Source: Sacculina carcini (lineage: Eukaryota > Arthropoda > Thecostraca > Sacculinidae). Taken from it: DNA of 64,000 bases. Positions 58,060-64,000 of this stretch are shown piece by piece. The position numbers were made by a program, and so were the translations under genes. A model generated the notes under the pieces. That model did not search any database. It was not told the DNA's origin and saw only the letters and a list, made by a program, of their open reading frames with translations. How positions within the stretch are numbered: position 1 is the stretch's first letter; every line of letters begins with the position of its first letter. The stretch is from NCBI GenBank assembly GCA_916048095.2, contig OU696594.1, forward strand, positions 1,291,001 through 1,355,000, given 5' to 3'.

Positions 58060-58966
58060 GCCCCTCGAGCAGGTGCCTGAAGCGTTTGACAGCACTGAAG
58101 ATTGCGTAGAGCTCTTTGTCACCGGTGCTCCATTTTCTCTGAGGCGGCGACAGTACACGCGAATGGTAGGCCAGCGGGACCCACCTGCCGTCTTGATACT
58201 GCTGTATGACGGCTCCCACGGCTGTGTCTGACGCGTCTGACACGACTTGTGTAGCGGCGTTTTCTCGTGGGTATGAGAGCTGAGAGGCGGCGGCGAGTGC
58301 GGCTTTGGCTTCGTTGAAAGCGGCAGATTGCGCCGCGTTCCATTGAAACTGCCGTTCACTCTTGTTGACGGCCGTGTGCAGGGGGTGTATCTTGGCAGCA
58401 AGTCCTGGTACAAACCTATGAAAAAAGTTGACCATGCCAATGAAGCGGCGGCACTCTTTTGCGTCTCGGGGCTCCCGCATGGCACAGAGATCAGTCACTT
58501 TGTCAGGGAGAGGGCGTATGCCGCTGTCCGAAATCTCCAGCCCGAGAAATCGAAGTTGCTTGCGACCGAAAACGCACTTCTCCTGTTTGACGACTAATCC
58601 CGCCTGCGAGAGTCTTCTGAAGAGTTCTGCTAGATCATCGCGGTGCGTGTCTTCGTCTGGAGAGTAGACCATGATGTCATCTATATAGGCGTACACCCTC
58701 GGCATGCCCCGCAGCACCGAGTCAATCAGCCGCTGGAAAGTCTGCGCTGAATTGCACAGACCGAAAGGCATGCGTGTGTACTGGAACAAGCCGAGTGGCG
58801 TTGTTATCGCCGTTTTGACCTGGTCTCGTTTCGCGACCGGAATCTGCGCATATGCCCGCGCAAGATCTAGCTTGCTGAAAACCCGTGCACCATCTAGGAT
58901 GTCAGCGAATCCCTGGATGTGGGGAATGGGGTACCTGTCGGGTGTTGTAGTAGAAAGCTTCAACAC
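58055..58966 (-). pseudogene. pol: Second Gypsy element: RT and partial RNase H
   Basis: 303 open codons: PDRYPIPHIQGF, KLDLARAYAQIPV, MPFGLCNSAQTFQRLID, YAYIDDIMVYSPDE (catalytic YIDD), LGLEISDSGIRPLPDK, FIGMVNFFHRFVPGL, then RNase H SDASDTAVGAVIQQ and GDKELYAIF. It stops after RHLLEG, in the middle of RNase H, where the putative LTR begins, so integrase is deleted. The 5' side is cut at KLSTTTPDRYP by the CRE/CCTAA region. Related to, but clearly distinct from, the first Gypsy, and GC-richer. Confidence 0.85.
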
Positions 58967-58972
58967 TTTGTC

Positions 58973-59035
58973 ACATATGACGTCACACTCCCCCCTTGCC
59001 CCCCCCCCCCTATGACGTCACCCCCCTATGACGTC
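58973..59035. repeat. Triple TGACGTCA cluster with poly-C
   Basis: The palindrome TGACGTCA occurs at 58978-58985, 59013-59020 and 59028-59035, each in TATGACGTCA context and separated by C-rich spacers. Confidence 0.85.
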
Positions 59036-59400
59036 ATACCTAACCTAACTTTTTTAGTTTTTTAACCTAACTTTTTTTTAGTTTTTTTTTAACCTAACCT
59101 AACTTTTTTTTAGTTTTTTTAACCTAACTTTTTTTTTAACCTAACCTAACCTAACCTAACTTTTTTAGTTTTTTAACCTAACTTTTTTAGTTTTTTTAAC
59201 CTAACTTTTTTTTTAACCTAACCCAACCCAACCTAACCTAACCTAACCCAACCTAACCTAACCCAGCCTAACCCAACCAAACCTAACACGACCCAACCTA
59301 ACTTTTTTTCTGTATTATATACCTAACCTAACCCAACCCAACCTAACCCAACCCAACCTAACCCAACCCAACCCAACCCAACCAAACCTAACACGACCCA
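59034..59400. repeat. Degenerate CCTAA (TTAGG-type) repeats with T-tracts
   Basis: Runs of CCTAACCTAACC and CCCAACCCAACC pentamers alternate with AACCTAACTTTTTTTAG units. The pentamer matches the arthropod telomeric repeat complement but is degenerate and internal, so it is an interstitial, telomere-like array. Confidence 0.85.
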
Positions 59401-59816
59401 ACCCAACTTTTATTTCTTTATTTCTTCCTTTCTTATTATATTTATTCTTTATTCTATGCCCAACCTAACTTTTTTCCATTATTTCTATTTTATGTCACGA
59501 TACTCATTATATAGGGATCGCCAAGTCGATGTTTGGCAGAGACGTGAATATAATAATTTTCAATCATACTTGAAATATATATAATAAAAACGGTTTGACT
59601 AAATCGGTCGCAAAGACAATGTTCCAATATGACGATGAATCACTCGCCACGTTTATATAAAGTGTCTGGTTTATGTCAAATACCGCGGTAAGGATTAAAA
59701 TGCCAGATGAGTTCATTGGCGTCAAGCCAAGGATGAATATATTTACCTGATACACAGGTATGGGATTAAAACGTTTGCCGGTAACAAAGACCAAATTTAC
59801 ACAATGTATGTTGTAT
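59401..59816. other. Region beyond the integrase end of the Polinton
   Basis: T-rich to 59500; then TATAGGGATCGCCAAGTCGA near 59512 resembles 8449. An 86-codon frame (59824-59564, minus, no ATG, overlapping the integrase stop) shows no recognised domain. A Polinton terminal inverted repeat is expected here but cannot be delimited because the other end is outside the window. Confidence 0.35.
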
Positions 59817-60620
59817 TCAAACACGTTGAAGTTCTTGATAGTAAAATGTACCGGTAATCAAATTTCCATCATCATCACACAGCTTATACATGGGAATTGA
59901 TCGACGTTTGTATATGGAAGAAATTGTGAACACCTCGCTGCTAAATGTCTGTCGATATCCTTTTTCAAATATATTTTTCGGAATAAACATTCGCACATGA
60001 TCGCCTACGCGTAACTTTGGTGTTTGTTTTTTACGCGACAATGTGTTGACCAAGTGTTGATTTGATAAAGTTACAGCGCGAGGTGCCATACCGATTGATC
60101 TATGTACAGTGTTGTTATACAAATTCACCAATTGAGGTAGATTTTTGACAAAGTGTTTTGTGTTGTTTTCGGTCATAAACTTGTGTATCAGCGAGAGCAG
60201 AGTGCGGAAAAATCGTTCAATTATCCACGCCTTCCGTATGATTGTAGATGTCGTATAATGATAGATGTTGTGCTCTTTCATTACACGTTGAAATTCTCGC
60301 CCTGTGAATTCACCACCATGGTCGCTCATTATTTGCATCGGTGTGCAATTGTTGGTGAGAATATGGTTCATTGCTTTGGCCACGGCAGGTCCCCGTTTAC
60401 TATGTAATGCACACACATATGCTTGTCTGCTAAACACGTCAATTACACCCAACAAATAACGCACTTGTGTGTTATGCCCACGCAGACGTGAAACATCGCA
60501 CAAATCAACTTGCCATGTATCATTTAGTCCGGTGGAGGTGTATGCATTGTGTACGAAGCGCTTACGTACTTGACGATGGAGTTGTTTGGTTCTTTGCGAC
60601 CAAATCAGCTTACTATCCAT
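59817..60620 (-). CDS. Polinton/Maverick integrase (retroviral-type), N-terminally short
   Basis: 267 codons. Catalytic triad: Asp in WQVDLCDV (about residue 38), Asp in SDHGGEFTG (about 100), Glu in WIIERFFRT, 35 residues after the second Asp. The C-terminal part (RVGDHVRMFIPK; VFTISSIYKR; GTFYYQELQRV) is the typical end of Polinton integrases. The usual N-terminal HHCC zinc finger is absent. The frame begins close to the RKRF linker, and its ATG lies 16 nt inside the upstream gene. Either a start was lost or the finger was replaced. Last gene of a compact minus-strand series. It would join element ends to target DNA in the nucleus. Confidence 0.85.
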   Translation of the reverse strand: MDSKLIWSQRTKQLHRQVRKRFVHNAYTSTGLNDTWQVDLCDVSRLRGHNTQVRYLLGVIDVFSRQAYVCALHSKRGPAVAKAMNHILTNNCTPMQIMSDHGGEFTGREFQRVMKEHNIYHYTTSTIIRKAWIIERFFRTLLSLIHKFMTENNTKHFVKNLPQLVNLYNNTVHRSIGMAPRAVTLSNQHLVNTLSRKKQTPKLRVGDHVRMFIPKNIFEKGYRQTFSSEVFTISSIYKRRSIPMYKLCDDDGNLITGTFYYQELQRV

Positions 60621-61132
60621 TTGCGTGGGATATTTGCCGATTGTTGGCCAACTGTCGAAACTCGCTGCCCGTGAATATTCGGGGCAACTTCTCGCGGTAA
60701 ATTCAACGACTCAATCAATTGTCGCAGCTGTGCCCACCCTGCTGGCTCAGGAACACTTTTACGACGTCGGACAATATAGTTTACCAAGTCGACAATATTG
60801 CTCCGAGGAATTTGTGCGTGATTGAGATAAATGATACCAGTGTTGTTGTCCCATCTCAGCACAGTACTCAATTGGGAAAGCACGAATTGTGCGTGTTTTT
60901 TATAGCTTGACGGTACAAGCTGGAGCCATTTATCAGACTCTACAGACGGAGCAGGAGCAGCGGACTGTTCAGGACGCCAGGCGTTCATGTAATCGATCCG
61001 TTTCGCTTCGGCATTCCCTGTAGACTTGTTGAGAATTTGCTCCAGAGCGGATGTGGGTGTGGCCATGTTTCGACCTTGCATTTCATCATATGTGGCTTGC
61101 GATAGGAGAACCATTCGTTGGAAGGCGCTCAT
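60605..61132 (-). CDS. Conserved Polinton-type protein of unknown function
   Basis: 175 codons. The region SSYKKHAQFVLSQL, LRWDNNTGIIYLNHAQIPRS, NIVDLVNYIVRRRK and PAGWAQLRQLIESLNLP resembles a domain I recall as recurrent next to the integrase in animal Mavericks, annotated only as hypothetical. The N-terminus is Gln/Met/Ala-rich and probably disordered. The ATG overlaps the stop of the preceding gene as TAATG, and its own 3' end overlaps the integrase start by 16 nt. No membrane segment. Role unknown (possibly virion-associated, inferred from context only). Confidence 0.65.
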   Translation of the reverse strand: MSAFQRMVLLSQATYDEMQGRNMATPTSALEQILNKSTGNAEAKRIDYMNAWRPEQSAAPAPSVESDKWLQLVPSSYKKHAQFVLSQLSTVLRWDNNTGIIYLNHAQIPRSNIVDLVNYIVRRRKSVPEPAGWAQLRQLIESLNLPREVAPNIHGQRVSTVGQQSANIPRKWIVS

Positions 61133-61461
61133 TACTTTGCAGACAGTATACAGCTTATAACCGATGTCACCACAGGTATAAGGGCGGAGAGAAATTTTCC
61201 GCTCTGCACCAGCACTCGTTGTTTTTTCTTCAGTGACGGACGTTTGTCACCCAATTTACGTAGTATTTTCTTGTATTTGGATAGGCGACGCTTTTGTTTC
61301 TTTTCCAAAGGGACACGGTCTTGCAAAAGGTTATGACAAATTTCACAAATAGACCGTATCAGAGCAGGGTCGTACGTGTTGAGAACGGCTTTTTGTTGAC
61401 GATGTGTGAGACGCGGAAGTGCTTCGATTGTCGGCCAACAGCGTTGCAACGTCGACGACAT
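61132..61461 (-). CDS. Small basic Polinton protein with hydrophobic C-terminus
   Basis: 109 codons: an N-terminal helical part (LPRLTHRQQKAVLNT, then DPALIRSICEICHNLL), a strongly basic centre (KKQKRRLSKYKKILRKLGDK, RPSLKKKQR) and a hydrophobic end (GKFLSALIPVVTSVISCIL). This layout recurs in small Maverick proteins encoded between ATPase and integrase. The basic and hydrophobic make-up would suit a DNA- or membrane-associated virion component, but that is inference. Its stop and the next gene's ATG share TAATG. Confidence 0.6.
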   Translation of the reverse strand: MSSTLQRCWPTIEALPRLTHRQQKAVLNTYDPALIRSICEICHNLLQDRVPLEKKQKRRLSKYKKILRKLGDKRPSLKKKQRVLVQSGKFLSALIPVVTSVISCILSAK

Positions 61462-61495
61462 GCTGACAAATGATTCACTTGTTCAACTATGTATG

Positions 61496-62155
61496 CTATT
61501 TATACCTCAAAGCGGGAAGATAAACTATTATGGGCTGTTCCAACACATTGCTACGCACACGTAGTCTGTTGTCAGTTTGTTGACGCAAATCCACAAGCAA
61601 ATGACCGTACATTTTCTTCATTACGTCTCTATAAACATCCATAATGAACCTGATATTATCTGGCATGTACTGTTGAGCAAATGCACGCAGAGGTGTTTGA
61701 TCTCGAAAATTACGGAAAAATACATAATAATTTGTATTCAGGCTGATTGTCCGGTAGTTTGGCGACTTGAGAAACGTGTTTTGGGTGACAAATAGTACAC
61801 TCATGTTGTCGTGACGCGACGTTTTCGTAAACATATCACGTACAACTGGTCCTTCCACAGCATCCAGTAAGTCGTCGATAATGACCATGCAACCATTACC
61901 GTATTTATGTTTGCTTGCCAGTCGTTGAATTTCCTCATGGGATGGCACTCCGTACTGCATCTCATTAACTAAACTCTTGTCTATATGATCGGGCGCTGCA
62001 GTTCCATGACAATACAGTACATGGTCGGGGCGTTGAGTGAGCACCTGGTCCGCCCGTGTCAGCATGTCAACTATAAATTGACTCTTACCGGACCCTGAAG
62101 GACCGGACAAGATCATTGTGAACGGTGTAACAAGACGTGCGTCAAATGTTTCCAT
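61496..62155 (-). CDS. Polinton packaging ATPase (A32/FtsK-HerA-type)
   Basis: 219 codons. Walker A GPSGSGKS at residues 18-25, Walker B MVIIDDL at about 89-95, and a downstream RHDNMSVLFVTQN stretch (about 112-125) matching the sensor region of A32-like genome-packaging ATPases. Length is normal for the family. It would drive DNA into capsids at a procapsid vertex if the element forms virions. The frame is unbroken. It lies 34 nt upstream of the small basic gene on the same strand, with the spacing of a polycistronic or tightly packed viral gene block. Confidence 0.9.
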   Translation of the reverse strand: METFDARLVTPFTMILSGPSGSGKSQFIVDMLTRADQVLTQRPDHVLYCHGTAAPDHIDKSLVNEMQYGVPSHEEIQRLASKHKYGNGCMVIIDDLLDAVEGPVVRDMFTKTSRHDNMSVLFVTQNTFLKSPNYRTISLNTNYYVFFRNFRDQTPLRAFAQQYMPDNIRFIMDVYRDVMKKMYGHLLVDLRQQTDNRLRVRSNVLEQPIIVYLPALRYK

Positions 62156-62189
62156 ATTCGCCGTGCCGATGAAACTGATCTTCGTTTAA

Positions 62190-62387
62190 CTATAGGGTTA
62201 TTATATAAAGTATTTTTGCTAATGTGCGACTGGTTTTGCGCTGAGCATTACTAGCCAAACACCCGCGACGCTTAATCGGATCATATAACAATCCCACAAT
62301 TACCAGCTCAATACCGAGAATTAAACATTCTGTAAAGTTGACTAGGAGTAATAGTGAAAGAAGCAGCATTTTTATATACGTCACCAT
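62190..62387 (-). CDS. Small predicted membrane protein
   Basis: 65 codons with a hydrophobic segment of about 30 residues near the N-terminus (MLLLSLLLLVNFTECLIL, then GIELVIVGLLY) followed by a basic, polar tail (DPIKRRG, QRKTSRT). It looks like a single-pass membrane protein or signal anchor with cytoplasmic C-terminus. It lies 34 nt upstream of the ATPase. Small membrane proteins occur in Mavericks, but I cannot assign this one to a known family, and it may be a chance frame. Confidence 0.45.
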   Translation of the reverse strand: MVTYIKMLLLSLLLLVNFTECLILGIELVIVGLLYDPIKRRGCLASNAQRKTSRTLAKILYIITL

Positions 62388-62454
62388 CTCGATAATCGCC
62401 GATCAAATGACACGTTTACACATCAACACCTGTATATTAAAGCCTGCATAACTA

Positions 62455-62513
<59 letters not shown>

Positions 62514-62552
62514 GGCGCGTGCCGGGGCTCTCGAAAACCGGTTCAACATACG

Positions 62553-62585
<33 letters not shown>

Positions 62586-62771
62586 CGAAACATGTGTACA
62601 CACTAACACAGCTAACACACTAGCACAATTAACACACTAACACAGCCGACACTTTTATATTATAAACCAATACATCTAGCACAACTAACACACCTAGCAC
62701 AACTAATACTGGTAACACAACAAATATATAGCAATAAATAACGATGATGATGATGTCGGTCGGTCGGTCGG
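62388..62771. repeat. (CA)n and AACACACTAGCACA repeats between ATPase block and polymerase
   Basis: Two (CA)n runs (62455-62510, 62560-62584) and a run of CTAACACAxCTAACACAC-type units to 62720, then GATGATGATG and CGGTCGGTCGGTC. No gene. Such low-complexity DNA is unexpected inside a compact Polinton. Confidence 0.85.
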
Positions 62772-64000
62772 TCAGTCGATGAAGCCATACGGGAAGGTAC
62801 GATAATCGGGAAGGACCCTGCGTTTACTGGACACTAACCTATTAATCTTTTCCCCTCCCACCGTAATTATCTTAAAATCTGCAGTCTTTTTAAATTGTCG
62901 AAAGGGGACTTTGATTGTGGACCCAGGCGCCTCTAACAGGGATCGGAAAGCGTCCAAGGAAATAAGCTGCTGCGTGTCGTGTGTTTGTGTGATGCCGCGC
63001 ATTTTTATTATAGTCTTGGTGCCCTCGTCTGGTGTGTGTACAGTAAAAGCGTAATTTTTGGGAGACAGACAGACTATATGAGAAATATAGCTGCCTGCCC
63101 CGAAACAAGTCAGTTCGTCAGTCATGTCGCCGAGAAAATGTGATGTGTGTATGCGCGGCATTTTTGGTGATGTTCTGTAAATGACTGAATCTGTGTCACA
63201 GTATATTAGCTGAAAAGGATTAAAGAGTTGCAGGAAAGAGTAAAGATAAAGTCGGGCTTGGCACGTGACAAAAGCAGCAAGGATGATATTAGTTTTAAGC
63301 GGACCGGCCACAGTCTTGTCTTGTCGATGTGAATACGTCAGCCTCCATACATCGTGCATTGTGCTGTCCCCCTCACTATCGTCAGCCACCGATATGAGGT
63401 CACACGCGGAGACCTCCATGACGGGATCCTCCAGCAGATCGTAAACACGACGCATGGAAGTGACGTATTCAGTCTGCCCCAGGTTTGCGCGCTGAGCCAA
63501 CTTGCCCCACTGGCTGTTGAGGCACAATTTGGCCACAGCTCTCAGGCCCGGATTCTTCTCAATGGTCGGCAGGGTTATACCCTCACGCGCTTCGAGTGTC
63601 TGTCGGTAGTCATGTCGGTCGTCGTCAGTCTGCACGTGAGCGGGATAACCCTCGGCACCGACCTTGAGGGCGTAAAACTTGTTTACATATTGTGCAAACA
63701 ATCCGCCTGCCTCGCCGTCGTTGAGCTGTGTGGTGTTGGCAAAGTGCCAGAACTCGTGGATGGAAGTGAGCCGATACCCCAGCCCCAAAGCTTTTGCTAC
63801 TTCCAGCGACACCCAGCTGGAAGTGAGACTGCGCTCCTCGTCCGAATGGTGACACGGCGGCGACCTCGTGGTGAAATTGCCACCGATACCCTGCTCGGCA
63901 CATGTTCTACACAGAGTGAACATGAGGCGGTCGTTGATGCGTGCGGGAAGGACGGGAACGTGAAGATTCTGTGGAGGGAGAATGGTGCAATAAATGATGC
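62772..64000 (-). CDS. Polinton protein-primed DNA polymerase B, C-terminal part (5' end outside window)
   Basis: Open from the window edge to the stop at 62772 (about 409 codons). Upstream of the first internal ATG (63921) the frame continues with LPPQNLHVPVLPARINDRLM, so that ATG is not the start. Polymerase motifs: KLCLNSQWGKLAQR (motif B, Kx3NSxxG, about nt 63500-63540) and IYCDTDSVIY (motif C, catalytic DTDS, about nt 63178-63205). A KxY-type motif was not pinpointed. The SLEVAKALGLGYRLTSIHEFWHF stretch and CRTCAE cysteines are typical of Maverick/adintovirus-like pPolB. No frame break. It would replicate the element from a protein primer. The exonuclease domain and motif A lie outside the window or near its edge. 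Confidence 0.9.
   Translation of the reverse strand, partial: IIYCTILPPQNLHVPVLPARINDRLMFTLCRTCAEQGIGGNFTTRSPPCHHSDEERSLTSSWVSLEVAKALGLGYRLTSIHEFWHFANTTQLNDGEAGGLFAQYVNKFYALKVGAEGYPAHVQTDDDRHDYRQTLEAREGITLPTIEKNPGLRAVAKLCLNSQWGKLAQRANLGQTEYVTSMRRVYDLLEDPVMEVSACDLISVADDSEGDSTMHDVWRLTYSHRQDKTVAGPLKTNIILAAFVTCQARLYLYSFLQLFNPFQLIYCDTDSVIYRTSPKMPRIHTSHFLGDMTDELTCFGAGSYISHIVCLSPKNYAFTVHTPDEGTKTIIKMRGITQTHDTQQLISLDAFRSLLEAPGSTIKVPFRQFKKTADFKIITVGGEKINRLVSSKRRVLPDYRTFPYGFID

Overview
The window is eukaryotic, invertebrate-type repetitive DNA. No bacterial operon, single-copy host gene or spliced gene can be supported anywhere in it. Three points suggest an arthropod: degenerate CCTAA/TTAGG-type pentamer arrays (59034-59400, and the loop of the palindrome at 15014-15059), CsRn1-like Ty3/Gypsy elements with a tRNA-Trp-type primer site, and several CR1/L2-like and Jockey-like LINEs next to hAT elements and a Polinton/Maverick. 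The species cannot be named from this.

Layout. 1-1.3 kb: 3' end of a CA-biased LINE. 1.8-2.9 kb: two minus-strand 3' ends of LINE family A. 2.9-6.5 kb: a nearly complete CR1-like LINE (family D) whose ORF1 and ORF2 overlap at a canonical -1 slippery heptamer and whose RT has an in-frame internal deletion. 6.5-8.4 kb: decayed minus-strand family A copy. 8.4-16.2 kb: LINE scraps, hAT elements, a promoter-like GC-rich island, a 570-bp foldback palindrome and microsatellites. 16.2-18.2 kb: broken LINE (family C). 18.2-26.4 kb: a minus-strand family B LINE carrying an insertion in its 3' UTR (hAT-like, 8-bp target duplication) and one in its RT gene (a 3.5-kb family A LINE, itself carrying a tRNA-derived SINE).

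26.7-47.9 kb: a complex higher-order satellite. AT-rich monomers of roughly 150-220 bp share a GC-rich box (core CCGCACGACGGGCGGG). They alternate with 1.5-1.9 kb blocks of a second repeat with a period near 190 bp, and the whole is repeated with a 4.6-5.2 kb higher-order period. A family B LINE (43.3-46.0 kb) with an uninterrupted 626-codon frame has inserted into it, and its ATG comes from the satellite. Uninterrupted copies of the target elsewhere give the empty site. 48-52.8 kb: minisatellites, an RT pseudogene in which nine 32-bp repeats have grown, an 890-bp palindrome, and a hAT deletion derivative with a perfect 8-bp target duplication.

52.8-57.9 kb: a young CsRn1-like Gypsy element (LTRs differ at 2 of about 295 compared positions) with gag, and pol split by one TGA. 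57.9-59.0 kb: an opposite-strand fragment of a second Gypsy, then a triple TGACGTCA cluster and CCTAA repeats. 59.8-64.0 kb, minus strand: the integrase end of a Polinton/Maverick with compact open frames. In transcription order these are protein-primed DNA polymerase B (partial), a small membrane protein, the packaging ATPase, a small basic protein, a conserved protein of unknown role and the integrase. Capsid and protease genes are not seen between polymerase and integrase. Assignments come from motif reading alone; no search was run.
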